A stretch of DNA of 64,000 nucleotides, taken from an uncultured Eubacteriales bacterium. Lineage in GTDB: Bacteria > Bacillota > Clostridia > Oscillospirales > Acutalibacteraceae. The notes beneath the pieces are model-generated. The model made no database searches. It had not been told where the DNA came from and saw only the letters and a list, made by a program, of their open reading frames with translations. The stretch covers positions 176,848-240,847 of the forward strand of contig UQEU01000001.1 of assembly GCA_900540085.1 (NCBI GenBank), read 5' to 3'. Of the stretch, positions 8,923-18,108 are shown piece after piece; positions within the stretch are counted from its first letter, which is position 1; every line of letters begins with the position of its first letter. A program made the position numbers and the translations under genes.

Positions 8923-9351
8923 TCAGTCCGATTTATCGACAGTCTGTGTTTTTTCCTGCCAACCTGCGTACAATGTAAAACTTTGAGTTACAGTGTCTTT
9001 TTCAATATCCCAACTCTGTGTACAAGCACGGTCAATATACCAACCATTAAACTCATAGCCCTCCTTAACAGGTTGTTCGGGAACAGGCACTGTTTCGCCG
9101 TGCATCACTTTACAACTATCAACATACGAACCACCGTCTGTGTCAAATTTAACGGTGAAACCGTTGTTTTGCACAAGAATGAACATAGTCAAAAGCAGTG
9201 CGACTGCACCTACTGCAACAAGTATATTTGCAGTTTTTACAGACATTTTAATGTTTCTGTACAGTCCGCCCGGCTTTCTTGTAGTGGGCATTTGCGGCAT
9301 TGCAGAATTTTCATCATCAGGGGGGGTAATGTTTTTATTATCATCAGCCAA
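8923..9351 (-). CDS. Membrane-anchored protein with an InlB B-repeat domain
   Basis: About 142 residues. A polar acidic N-terminus is followed by one transmembrane helix (ILVAVGAVALLLTMFILV) and an external region. The motifs FTVKFDTDGG, GYEFNGWY and FTLYAGW are the hallmark of the InlB B-repeat (Listeria-Bacteroides) beta-grasp domain. I choose TTG 9351 because AGAGGTGA lies just upstream; the in-frame TTG at 9372 has no ribosome site. It sits 36 bases after mglC on the same strand with no terminator between, so it probably shares the mgl transcript. Its role next to a sugar importer is unknown. Confidence 0.8.
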   Translation of the reverse strand: MADDNKNITPPDDENSAMPQMPTTRKPGGLYRNIKMSVKTANILVAVGAVALLLTMFILVQNNGFTVKFDTDGGSYVDSCKVMHGETVPVPEQPVKEGYEFNGWYIDRACTQSWDIEKDTVTQSFTLYAGWQEKTQTVDKSD

Positions 9352-9387
9352 CGGTTTCACCTCTTTTGTCAATTTGTAATTGTTATA

Positions 9388-10473
9388 TTATTTACGAGCA
9401 AGGTATTTACGCATATCTATTGCACAAGCAACAAGAATGATAAGACCTTTAATGATATAAAGCATATTTGCGTCAACTGAAAGGAAGTTAAGACCTACAA
9501 ATATGATTTGAAGGAGTAATACGCCGATTACGATACCGCTGATTTTACCTGTACCGCCGACAAATGATACACCGCCGATAACGCAAGCTGCGATAGCGTC
9601 ACACTCGTAGTTAAGACCTGTATTTGCCGAACAAGAAGCAATACGAGCGCCTTCAATAAAGCCTGTAATACCGTACATTGCACCTGCAAGTACAAATACT
9701 AAAACAATTGTCCAAAATACATTTACACCTGAAACATTTGCAGATTCTTCGTTTGAACCTACTGCAAACATATTTTTACCAAACTTTGTTTTGTTCCAGA
9801 TAACCCACATAATACCTGTAAGGATTACTGAATAAAGAACATACTTAGGAACAGCTACACCGCCGATTGTGAACAATGTGCCTCTTACTGCTTCTGTGTA
9901 TGAAGGGTCAAGACCTGAAAGAGTCTGTCCGTTATTTGTACCAATCATAAGGTACATAAGAACTGCACCGAAAACGATTAACTGTGTTGAGAGTGTAACA
10001 ATGAAAGGATGGAGTTTAAACTTTGCAACAAAGAAACCGTTTACAAAACCGATTACACAACCGATTGCGATAACTAAAAGCAGAACTAACGGAAGAGGAA
10101 CAACACCTAAATCCGGGAACATTTTATTTGCATAAGATGTCATCTGCAAAAGAGAAGCCGCAATACAAGCAGTAAGACCAACGCAACGACCTGCTGAAAT
10201 ATCTGTACCTGTAAGCACGATAGCACCGCCGATACCGAGAGCGATTGGCAATTTTGCGGCTGTGAGAGATATTATGTTTACAATTGATGACAGCGAAAGG
10301 AAAGCCGGTACCTTGATTGCGATAAACACAATAGCAATCAAAATTATAATATACATAGCGTTATTGAACAACAAATCTGTTATTGTTCTACGCTTATCTG
10401 CCGCATTCATTTCTTTAAAAGCGGCAATTTTGCCTGATAGATTATTTTTTTGTTTTACGGTAAGCTCAGACAT
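9388..10473 (-). CDS. mglC: Galactose/methylgalactoside-type ABC transporter permease
   Basis: 361-residue polytopic permease of the ribose/galactose ABC importer class (BPD_transp_2). It shows about ten hydrophobic helices and the conserved cytoplasmic stretch MFAVGSNEESANVSG, the family's ATPase-coupling loop (usually GxNxxAAxxSGI). It forms the membrane channel for the sugar delivered by MglB and powered by MglA. It lies 20 bases downstream of mglA. The sugar is inferred from overall mgl resemblance; ribose or another monosaccharide cannot be excluded. Confidence 0.92.
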   Translation of the reverse strand: MSELTVKQKNNLSGKIAAFKEMNAADKRRTITDLLFNNAMYIIILIAIVFIAIKVPAFLSLSSIVNIISLTAAKLPIALGIGGAIVLTGTDISAGRCVGLTACIAASLLQMTSYANKMFPDLGVVPLPLVLLLVIAIGCVIGFVNGFFVAKFKLHPFIVTLSTQLIVFGAVLMYLMIGTNNGQTLSGLDPSYTEAVRGTLFTIGGVAVPKYVLYSVILTGIMWVIWNKTKFGKNMFAVGSNEESANVSGVNVFWTIVLVFVLAGAMYGITGFIEGARIASCSANTGLNYECDAIAACVIGGVSFVGGTGKISGIVIGVLLLQIIFVGLNFLSVDANMLYIIKGLIILVACAIDMRKYLARK

Positions 10474-10493
10474 ATCTGTATTTCCTCCATTTC

Positions 10494-12041
10494 TTATACA
10501 TATTTGGCAGCAAGTGCCATGATTTCTTCCTGAGTAGTAGTTGCCGCATCAACTTCGCCGGCGAGTTTACCACCTGACATAACTAAAATACGGTCGCATA
10601 CGCCGAGCAACTCGGGCATTTCGGAGGAAACCATAATAACAGTTTTTCCCTTATCTGCAAGGTCAATTATTAACTGATAAATTTCATATTTAGCACCGAC
10701 ATCTATACCACGAGTCGGTTCATCTAACAAAAGAACAGTCGGGTCTGTCAAAAGCCAGCGTCCGAGAATTACTTTCTGTTGGTTACCGCCCGAAAGAGAA
10801 CGAATTTTTGTTTCCTGATCGGGAGTTTTAATTCTCATGGCTTTAATACACCAATCTGTGCTTTCTTTCATTTTCTTTTTACTTAAAAACGGTCCTACCT
10901 GATATTTTTTAAGGCTTGAAATAACAGCATTTTCTCTGATATTCAAAATGCTGAAAATACCTGTTGCACGCCTTTCTTCCGTAAGCAATGCAAAACCGTT
11001 TTTTATAGACTCTCTTGAGTTGCGGTTTTTGATTTCTTTGCCTTCGAGCATAATTTTACCGCTTCGTCTTGTTGCAATTCCGAAAATATTTTCAAGCAAT
11101 TCTGTTCTGCCTGAACCGTCGAGTCCTGCAACACCAATTATTTCGCCTTTTCGTGCTGTAAATGAAACATCCTTTAACTGTGAGTATTCAGCAGTAAGGT
11201 CTTTTACTTCTAACAAAACATCTCCCAAAACATTGTCTTTAGGGGGATAACGATTTGTCAATTCACGGCCAACCATAAGTTTAATTATTTCATCTGTTGT
11301 TAAACTGTCTGCCGACCTTGTAGCTATCCATTTACCGTCACGCATTATTGTTACTTCGTCTGAAATACGAAGAATTTCTTCCATTTTATGAGAAATATAA
11401 ATAATACCGCATCCACGGTCTCTTAACATATTTATAATTCTGAAAAGATGTTCTACTTCTTCTTCTGTAAGTGATGAAGTAGGTTCATCAAAAACGATTA
11501 CTTTTGAATTGTAAGAAACTGCCTTTGCAATTTCCACCATTTGACGCTGTGATACGGGCATTTTGCTCATTATCATCTTCGGGTCAACATCAATTTCAAG
11601 TTCGTCAAATATTTCTTTTGTAGCCTTGTACATTTTCTTTTCGCTTGTAATCGGAATACCTTTTGCAACTGTCGGGAAACGACCGAGCCACATATTGTCC
11701 ATTACATTTCTTTTAAGTGCCTGATTCAATTCCTGATGAACCATTGCAACTCCGTTTTCAAGAGCTTCTTTTGAACTTTTAAAATTGATTTCTTTGCCTT
11801 CAAGATAAATGTTTCCGCCGTCTTTATTGTACACTCCGAAAAGGCACTTCATCAATGTTGACTTTCCGGCGCCGTTTTCGCCCATCAGCGCATGTACAGT
11901 TCCTCTTTTTACTGTCAAAGAAACTTTATCAAGTGCTTTAACACCTGGAAAAACTTTTTCTATATTCTCCATTCGCAGAAGAACAAGTTCATCTTCCTTA
12001 CTGTTTTCGGCACCTATATTTTTATTTTCATTTCTGTCCAT
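10494..12041 (-). CDS. mglA: Galactose/methylgalactoside-type ABC transporter ATP-binding protein
   Basis: 515 residues with two ABC domains in one chain, as in MglA and RbsA. Domain 1 has Walker A GENGAGKST near residue 55 and Walker B VFDEPTSSL. Domain 2 has a degenerate Walker A (GLDGSGRTE), signature LSGGNQQK and Walker B LLDEPTRG. The catalytic asymmetry is normal for this family. AGGAG lies 10 nt before ATG 12041. A strong hairpin separates it from mglB. Confidence 0.95.
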   Translation of the reverse strand: MDRNENKNIGAENSKEDELVLLRMENIEKVFPGVKALDKVSLTVKRGTVHALMGENGAGKSTLMKCLFGVYNKDGGNIYLEGKEINFKSSKEALENGVAMVHQELNQALKRNVMDNMWLGRFPTVAKGIPITSEKKMYKATKEIFDELEIDVDPKMIMSKMPVSQRQMVEIAKAVSYNSKVIVFDEPTSSLTEEEVEHLFRIINMLRDRGCGIIYISHKMEEILRISDEVTIMRDGKWIATRSADSLTTDEIIKLMVGRELTNRYPPKDNVLGDVLLEVKDLTAEYSQLKDVSFTARKGEIIGVAGLDGSGRTELLENIFGIATRRSGKIMLEGKEIKNRNSRESIKNGFALLTEERRATGIFSILNIRENAVISSLKKYQVGPFLSKKKMKESTDWCIKAMRIKTPDQETKIRSLSGGNQQKVILGRWLLTDPTVLLLDEPTRGIDVGAKYEIYQLIIDLADKGKTVIMVSSEMPELLGVCDRILVMSGGKLAGEVDAATTTQEEIMALAAKYV

Positions 12042-12102
12042 ACGAACTCGTCTCCTGTCTGCTGTATAAGTTATTCGGTAAGGGAGCCGAATTGTTTTTC
12101 AC

Positions 12103-12147
12103 TTTAACAGCAGCCACGCACAAGGCGCAGCTGCATTTAATGTTAAA
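12103..12147 (-). other. Intercistronic stem-loop between mglB and mglA
   Basis: Directly after the mglB stop, TTTAACA (12141-12147 on this strand) pairs with TGTTAAA (12103-12109). Inside it GCAGC/GCTGC and GCGC/GTGC can also pair. No T-run follows, so it looks like an mRNA-protecting or partial-termination hairpin that keeps the binding protein more abundant than the transporter. Confidence 0.6.
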
Positions 12148-13242
12148 TTATTTATTTTCGCCTGTATAGGTTTCGTAAGGAATGTTTACACGCCATGTTC
12201 CTACTACTTGGTCAGCCTCAACACCTTCAAATGTTGATTTGCCTTCGAGCAAGTTTGTTGTAACAGTTGTGATAACCTTAGCCATACCTTCTGCGTTCTG
12301 TTTGATTGTACCAACCATTGTGCCTTTTGCGATAGCATCTTTTGCAGCGTCTGTTGCGTCAACACCGAATACCGGAATTGTTGCGCCGCCTTCTTTATTG
12401 TAGCCTGCTGTCTGAAGAGCAGAAATAGCACCTACTGCCATTTCGTCATTGTTTGCAATAACGAGTTCTACCATATTTTTGTTTGCTGTGCTGTGTTTTG
12501 CAAGGATTGTGTTCATATATTCCATTGCTGCACTTGATGACCAAGCACCGTTTTGGTCAACAAGGTAAAGGTTTGTGTTAGATGGGTCATAGAATTCAAG
12601 TTTTGCTTTGCCTGCTTCTGTGAGAACTGCATTACAGTCTTCAACACCGTACTTTGTACGAGCAATAGCTTCCATATTGCCTTCTTGACCTTTGAACATT
12701 ACATAACTAATTTTGCCGTCGCCGTTTAAATCAACTTTGTCATAGTTTGCAAGAAGATATTCGCCAATCATTTTACCTTGCATATGACCTGCCATTTCGT
12801 AGTCTGTACCAACGAAAACTGCTTTGTCGTAGCTTGAAATAACTGACTCATCAACTGAACGGTTAAAGAAAATAACAGGAATGTTATTTTGCTTTGCAAG
12901 GTCTGTGATTGTTTGAGCAGCGTCATTTGAACCTGTGTCAACAACATTTACAATAAGTGCTTTTGAGCCTTTTGAAATAGCTGTCTGAACCTGCTCTGTC
13001 TGAGTTGTTTGGTTACTGTTTGCGTCATAGTTTTGGTATTTTACACCTGCATCATCAAAGATTTTATCTACTTCTGCACGAACACTTGAAATATAAGCAT
13101 CGCTGAATGTGTAATAAAATACAGAGATTTCGCCTTTGTTGTCTTTCTTATTGTCTCCGTCACCTGAACCGCCGCTGCAAGCTGCAAGTCCTAAAGCAAG
13201 AACAACTGCAAGACATAACGCAATTATTTTTTTCATTTTCAT
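12148..13242 (-). CDS. mglB: Galactose-type sugar-binding lipoprotein of the Mgl importer
   Basis: Periplasmic-binding-protein type I fold that captures sugar outside the membrane and hands it to MglAC. The start is ATG 13242 behind GGGAGG, giving 364 residues; an upstream in-frame extension is not translated. Signal peptide with lipobox LAAC, lipid Cys at residue 22. Internal segments VIFFNRSVDE, VFVGTDYEMAG and VIANNDEMAVGAI match galactose/glucose-binding proteins. First gene of mglBAC. Confidence 0.93.
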   Translation of the reverse strand: MKMKKIIALCLAVVLALGLAACSGGSGDGDNKKDNKGEISVFYYTFSDAYISSVRAEVDKIFDDAGVKYQNYDANSNQTTQTEQVQTAISKGSKALIVNVVDTGSNDAAQTITDLAKQNNIPVIFFNRSVDESVISSYDKAVFVGTDYEMAGHMQGKMIGEYLLANYDKVDLNGDGKISYVMFKGQEGNMEAIARTKYGVEDCNAVLTEAGKAKLEFYDPSNTNLYLVDQNGAWSSSAAMEYMNTILAKHSTANKNMVELVIANNDEMAVGAISALQTAGYNKEGGATIPVFGVDATDAAKDAIAKGTMVGTIKQNAEGMAKVITTVTTNLLEGKSTFEGVEADQVVGTWRVNIPYETYTGENK

Positions 13243-13422
13243 TTTGAGTTCCTCCCTATTATATTTAATAGTATTTTTTTGGTTGATTATTCTCTCGTCA
13301 ACCGTTGATTTAATTATATTCTCGCAAGTCAATTTATTGAATATGATTTTTTATTAAAAATGTACAATTTTTAACTTACTTAAAAATATAAACTGTTATT
13401 ATTGACAAAAGAACAGTCATTT

Positions 13423-13442
13423 TTTTGTGACATTTCACAAAA
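13423..13442. promoter_or_regulatory. Perfect inverted repeat upstream of mglB, candidate operator
   Basis: TTTTGTGA and TCACAAAA flank CATT, giving 8-base perfect arms. Candidate site for a dimeric regulator of mglB. It resembles a CRP half-site pair but the gap is 4 bases rather than 6, and it is not a standard cre box. Confidence 0.5.
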
Positions 13443-13533
13443 AGAATGGCAAATGTTGATAAAACCCGTACAATTTGCTCTTGAAAATACACTTTAATGT
13501 TAAAAAATTCAACACAGCCTAAACAAAATAGAC

Positions 13534-13572
13534 AATCGGTCAAAACTTTTAAACAAAAGTCTCTGACCGATT
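13534..13572 (-). terminator. Stem-loop after the sensor operon, probable terminator
   Basis: AATCGGTCA (13534-13542) and TGACCGATT (13564-13572) form a 9-bp stem, with ACTTTT/AAAAGT pairing inside. The following T-tract is poor, so termination may be leaky toward mglB. Confidence 0.5.
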
Positions 13573-13638
13573 ATATATAATGTTATAATTATTATTAAAT
13601 ATATGGAGTTATTTTATACAAATGAAAGTTTTTAATTA

Positions 13639-14610
13639 TTATTGAAATCTAAATAATATTTTTTGATTATTTTCATCATACATATTTTCTTTGGTGATTA
13701 CAGTAGCAGATGTATAAACTTTAGAGTCAGTTTTTTTGCCGTCTATTAAATCCTTTGCGTTTTTAACACCGAGATACCCCATAGCAAAAGGATTTTGAAC
13801 AACCAAAACATCCATCTCGCCTGTTTCAAGCATACCTATTGATACAACATTTGTGTCAAAACCGATAGCTTTTACTTTATCTGCAAGAGAAAGTTGTTTA
13901 ATGGCGTTTCCCACTCCGAGTGTAGTCCATTCATTAAATGTTACGACAATGTTTATTTGAGGATACTTGTGCAAAAGAGACAAAGTGCCTGCCTGTGCAC
14001 TTGTAGTGTTGGAATCCACATTTACGGAAGCCGTTATTTCAGCATTTGAAACACTTTCAATATAATCTCTGAAGCCCGCTTCTCTGCGTTGTCCGTTGTC
14101 GGTACTTTGGTTATAGTTTACAATTCCGACACAGACTTTTTCATTTTCACTAAAACCTTTTATTGCGGCTTCGGCAGCCTTTTTCCCCGCTTCATAGTTA
14201 TCCGTACCAATAAACATATCGACCATATTTGAGTCAACACCGCTGTCAACCGTAACTACTTTAATTCCTTTTTTTACAGCCTCGTTTATAAGTTCTGTTG
14301 ATTTATAGTAGTCTATTGCCGAAAAAACTATTGCGTCAACATTGTTTTCAATGGCGTTTTTTATCATTTTATTTTGAGTGATATAGTCTTCTTCACTGTC
14401 AGGTCCTTCAAAAGTAACAGACACATTGTACTCCGTTGCCGCCGAATTTACTCCGTTTTCAACATTTCCCCAGAAATCAGAAGTTGTTGACTTGACAATT
14501 ACGGCTATATTTTTTTTCTCTTTATTTCCTCTCAAATGACAGGCACAGCATCCGAAAACTATTGCAACGCAAAGAAGAACGGCTATGATTGACTTATACT
14601 TGAATTTCAT
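13639..14610 (-). CDS. Second sugar-binding lipoprotein, likely signal receptor for the adjacent kinase
   Basis: 323 residues, periplasmic-binding-protein type I (RbsB/XylF-like) with signal peptide and lipobox VFGC (Cys21). It is cotranscribed with a YesM-type kinase and an AraC-type regulator (start overlaps the kinase end by 17 bases), not with transporter genes. Clostridial XylFII/LytS/YesN sets are a known precedent in which such a protein binds sugar and contacts the kinase outside the cell. I infer the same role here, sensing the Mgl substrate. ATG 14610 follows AAAGGA. Confidence 0.85.
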   Translation of the reverse strand: MKFKYKSIIAVLLCVAIVFGCCACHLRGNKEKKNIAVIVKSTTSDFWGNVENGVNSAATEYNVSVTFEGPDSEEDYITQNKMIKNAIENNVDAIVFSAIDYYKSTELINEAVKKGIKVVTVDSGVDSNMVDMFIGTDNYEAGKKAAEAAIKGFSENEKVCVGIVNYNQSTDNGQRREAGFRDYIESVSNAEITASVNVDSNTTSAQAGTLSLLHKYPQINIVVTFNEWTTLGVGNAIKQLSLADKVKAIGFDTNVVSIGMLETGEMDVLVVQNPFAMGYLGVKNAKDLIDGKKTDSKVYTSATVITKENMYDENNQKILFRFQ

Positions 14611-16330
14611 TTTCGTTTTCCTTTCGTATTTGAGGTATTCTCACTGTAACAACAGTACCTTCATCAAGTTCGCTTTTTATACTGATGCCGTATTTTTCTC
14701 CAAAGTAAATCTTCAAACGGTCATTTACATTTTTTACGCCTATTCCGCTTGAGTCACTATGCTCTTTTTCAAGAATTCGCTTGCACTGTTCCTCACTCAT
14801 ACCTACGCCGTTATCTTCGATTTCAATTAATATATCGTTATCGTCGGCTTTTTTAACTCTGATTGTGATTTTGCCTTCATCAACCATTCTGTCAATACCA
14901 TGATATATTGCATTTTCAATCAAAGGCTGAACGGTAATCTTATTGCAAAGACAGTCTTCCAAATCTTCATCAACAAAAAACTCGTAAGTAAACTGATTTT
15001 TATATCTGTAACTTTGAATAATCAAATAACTTTCGGCGTGTCGCATCTCGTCTTTAATCGGTATAAGTTCCTTGCCTCTGCTGATACTTATTCTGAAAAG
15101 TTTTGCCAATGCTCCTACCATTTCAACTGCATCTTCATTTTTTCCCTGCTCGCACATCCATTGAATTGAGTCAAGAGTATTATATAAAAAGTGCGGATTT
15201 ATTTGCGCCTGAAGTGCTTTAAGTTCTGTTTTTCGCAAAGTTATTTCTTCTTTTCTGACTCTTTCCATCAACTGTTTAGTCATCTTTGACATATGTTCAA
15301 AAGAATCTGACAAAACTTTAATTTCGGCAACGCTTTCATCATCGGCTTCATATTGAAAAGAGTCAGGGGACTTTTCAAAATTTTTCATAGCCTTAACAAG
15401 TCGTCCTACGGGTGCCGTAACAATTTTTGAAAAGACAATAAGAGTCAGCAATGCCAACACGGCACAGCAAAAAAACGAAATTAACACGCCTCGTAAAATC
15501 TGCGTATTTCTTTCAGTTGCCAAATCATCAATAAAACTCATACCGACAATTCGCCAATTTCCGTCAGACGCCGTATTTAAAGTATATATAGTATTTTCTT
15601 GATTATGAACACCGTCGGAAAAAGACGAAACTTTTTCAACATTTTCTTCCTTCAAACCGGAAAATAAAAGTTGTTGCTGGGGATGATAAACAACATTTCC
15701 GTTTTTGTCGATTATATAGCAATAACCGTGAGTACCTATACCGACATTGTCAATATACTTTGCTATTTCAGAAAATTTAAAATCAATTGCTATATAAATA
15801 TCGCCGCCGAACAAAGCATTTTTTTCTTTAACGGCAATAGTTACAACCCACGGATATTCCTCCTGAAAAAGATTTTGCACATGAGGAGAAGAAACGGCAA
15901 AACCGTCTGAATTTTCAAACAGTTCTCTGTCAAAAGACAAATTTCTTTCAATATTATCTTTAATCTTTCCGTTTTCAGTTCCGCAAGCCAATAACTTTCC
16001 GTTTGAATCGTATATCATAACGGAATATATATCATTTTGAAGTCCTGTTATAATTGAAATCTTTTTGTCTATATCTTCCGTACTGTCCGCTTTTGCAATT
16101 TCTTTGCTTATTTGAGCGAGTTTTTGCTTCATCTCATCAAGATAATTGTCAACGGCAATCGTTGTCTGTTGAACCGACTGTTCAGAACTTACAGAAGTAT
16201 TTTTCAGCAAAGTTTTATCATATACTTTGGCAAACATAAACATACATATAGCAACGGCGGCAATAACAGTAACGCTGATTGCTATAATAGTGAGAGTTGA
16301 AAGATGAATGCTTTTATTGTGCTTTTTCAA
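14594..16330 (-). CDS. YesM/LytS-type sensor histidine kinase
   Basis: 578 residues. A transmembrane helix near residues 14-35 and a second near 281-303 enclose an extracellular dCache-like domain, and a HAMP linker follows. The His_kinase domain carries the phospho-acceptor in QINPHFLYNTLDS, and the HATPase domain has IENAIYHG and EDNGVGMS. TTG 16330 is the start because GGAGG lies 7 nt before it, inside the end of the regulator gene. It should phosphorylate the response regulator upstream in response to the lipoprotein downstream. Confidence 0.92.
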   Translation of the reverse strand: MKKHNKSIHLSTLTIIAISVTVIAAVAICMFMFAKVYDKTLLKNTSVSSEQSVQQTTIAVDNYLDEMKQKLAQISKEIAKADSTEDIDKKISIITGLQNDIYSVMIYDSNGKLLACGTENGKIKDNIERNLSFDRELFENSDGFAVSSPHVQNLFQEEYPWVVTIAVKEKNALFGGDIYIAIDFKFSEIAKYIDNVGIGTHGYCYIIDKNGNVVYHPQQQLLFSGLKEENVEKVSSFSDGVHNQENTIYTLNTASDGNWRIVGMSFIDDLATERNTQILRGVLISFFCCAVLALLTLIVFSKIVTAPVGRLVKAMKNFEKSPDSFQYEADDESVAEIKVLSDSFEHMSKMTKQLMERVRKEEITLRKTELKALQAQINPHFLYNTLDSIQWMCEQGKNEDAVEMVGALAKLFRISISRGKELIPIKDEMRHAESYLIIQSYRYKNQFTYEFFVDEDLEDCLCNKITVQPLIENAIYHGIDRMVDEGKITIRVKKADDNDILIEIEDNGVGMSEEQCKRILEKEHSDSSGIGVKNVNDRLKIYFGEKYGISIKSELDEGTVVTVRIPQIRKENENEIQV

Positions 16331-16332
16331 TA

Positions 16333-17916
16333 CTACACCTCCGCATTTCCCTCTCTGATTTTATTCGGTGACTGACCGTAAAACTTTTTAAAACAATAAC
16401 TGAAATAATGTTGGTCGTTGTAACCGCACTTTTCCGATATTTCGTGAATTTTCATTGAAGTGCAGGTCAGCATATCGTATGCTGCTTTCATTCTTCGTTC
16501 CGTTACAAGTGCAACAAAGTTTTTCTTTTTTGTCTTTTTGATAAGCGCACTCAAATAGTTCGGACTTACTGCCAAACGAGTGCTGACGCTTGTTAAAGAC
16601 AAATCGTCCTTTCCGTATTCCTCGTCAATTATGTGCAAAACCTTATCGCACAAAATTTCAGTATCTCTTTTTCTGCTTCTTGAAATGATGTCCATAGCAC
16701 TGAAACAAAGGTTTGTCAAATCAAATCGCATATTTTTTTCACTGTCATAAAACGCCGTTTTTGCATAAATCGGGTTTGAAGAAACAAGTTCTGTCAAAGC
16801 CGCTCTGTCCGAAACTGCACTGACGGTTCTGTAAACAGTCGCAAGTATTTGTATGATAAGAAAATCTGCACTTTCTTTGTTTTTTGACTCATAAAGACTT
16901 TGTAAAAAATCTTGTAAAGCCTCTTTTGTACCTACTTTGAGCAACTGTTCAAGTTTAAACACAGACTTTTCAACATACTCAAACTCAAACTCCGAGTCAT
17001 GTTCCTGGTCATCAATAAAACGAACATCACTCGTGCCGTCAACTGTGTATCTTCTTGCCGTTACAGCCTGAAAATACGCACTTGAAGAATCTGAAAAATC
17101 TTTAAACTCTCTGCTGACACCGATAGTACAACTTTGTCCGAGAACTCTTTTTGCAGACTGAACAATTTCAAGAACGGGCAAACCCAATTCAGATGAAATA
17201 TTGCCGTTGGGACTTACTGCAAAAGTTACAATCCTGCCTGAAACAAAAAAACTTTCACTTTTAACATATTTGTCAATGATTGCACTTATAAACGAAATAT
17301 GTTCTTTTGTTGTACAATTTTTATTTTGTGCATTTTTAAATTTAGAAACAAAAATTGCAAAATTATCTGTTTTCCCATCTGTCAAACCTAACTTTTCAGC
17401 ACGCATTTTTAAAATGGACTCGTCTGTATCTTTTACTGAATTTCCCAAAATCAGCGGAAGTAAAAATTCTGTTATTCCAAGCCTTTTTGAATTTTCATCT
17501 TCTTTAATCATTGGAGATTTTGTCATACTTTCAAATCTCTCGTCCATTCTTCCACGAATTTTCAAAAGTTCATTTGAAAACTCACGAGATGAAATAGGTT
17601 TGAGCAAGTAACTGATAATATTGTATTTTATGGCAGTCTGGGCATACTCAAATCTGTCATATCCGCTCAAAATAACTATCTGTGTTGCCGGTCGTATTTC
17701 TCTTATTCTTGCGGCAAGTTCAAGTCCTGACATCATCGGCATCTTAATATCAGTCAGCACAAGGTCAGGTTCAAGTGTTTCGACAAGTTCAAGTGCTTCA
17801 ACGCCGTTTTCAGCCTCGCCGATTACACGAAAGCCCGCTGTTTCCCAATCTACTCTTTGTATCAATGCATGTCTTTGGTCTTCTTCGTCGTCAACTACAA
17901 GAACTGTATAATTCAT
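16333..17916 (-). CDS. AraC-type response regulator (YesN-like)
   Basis: 527 residues. An N-terminal receiver domain shows VVDDEEDQR and LVLTDIKMPMMSG, with the phosphorylatable Asp in TDIKMP. A long middle region is followed by a C-terminal AraC helix-turn-helix pair (LAVSPNYLSALIKK and CGYNDQHYFSYCFKKFYGQSP). It should bind DNA once phosphorylated by the partner kinase. First gene of a three-gene operon whose divergent-signal target is most plausibly mglBAC, 3 kb downstream on the same strand. Confidence 0.93.
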   Translation of the reverse strand: MNYTVLVVDDEEDQRHALIQRVDWETAGFRVIGEAENGVEALELVETLEPDLVLTDIKMPMMSGLELAARIREIRPATQIVILSGYDRFEYAQTAIKYNIISYLLKPISSREFSNELLKIRGRMDERFESMTKSPMIKEDENSKRLGITEFLLPLILGNSVKDTDESILKMRAEKLGLTDGKTDNFAIFVSKFKNAQNKNCTTKEHISFISAIIDKYVKSESFFVSGRIVTFAVSPNGNISSELGLPVLEIVQSAKRVLGQSCTIGVSREFKDFSDSSSAYFQAVTARRYTVDGTSDVRFIDDQEHDSEFEFEYVEKSVFKLEQLLKVGTKEALQDFLQSLYESKNKESADFLIIQILATVYRTVSAVSDRAALTELVSSNPIYAKTAFYDSEKNMRFDLTNLCFSAMDIISRSRKRDTEILCDKVLHIIDEEYGKDDLSLTSVSTRLAVSPNYLSALIKKTKKKNFVALVTERRMKAAYDMLTCTSMKIHEISEKCGYNDQHYFSYCFKKFYGQSPNKIREGNAEV

Positions 17917-17979
17917 ATTTTTCTCCTGATTAATAAAATTTGCACATATTTAACATATAAATAATAATTATTTAAGTTA

Positions 17980-18008
17980 ATTTTACCATAAAAAGAAAAA
18001 CTAATCAA
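17980..18008 (-). promoter_or_regulatory. Promoter of the sensor operon
   Basis: TTGATT (18003-18008), spacer 17, extended -10 TGG-TAAAAT (-10 at 17980-17985). AGGAG precedes the regulator's ATG. Confidence 0.7.
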
Positions 18009-18057
18009 TTAAAAATAAGTATTATACAATTTTTTATAATTATTTAATTTTTTAAAA

Positions 18058-18097
18058 TAAAAATCTCCCTAAAGCGTTTTGCAATAGAGAGATTTTC
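18058..18097 (-). terminator. Terminator after the GH18 pseudogene
   Basis: AAAATCTCTC pairs with GGGAGATTTT and a T-rich tail follows on the minus strand. It ends the accessory gene train before the sensor-operon promoter. Confidence 0.7.
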
Positions 18098-18108
18098 AAA
18101 CTATTCAA

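Larger units (their letters stand above)
13243..13638 (-). promoter_or_regulatory. mglB upstream region (about 400 bases without a gene)
   Basis: No credible ORF. It holds the mglB ribosome site, a possible -10 TATAAT around 13310 with only a weak -35 (TTCAAT), a perfect palindrome at 13423-13442 and a stem-loop at 13534-13572. A poor -35 is what an activator-dependent promoter would show, consistent with control by the adjacent AraC-type regulator. Confidence 0.5.
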
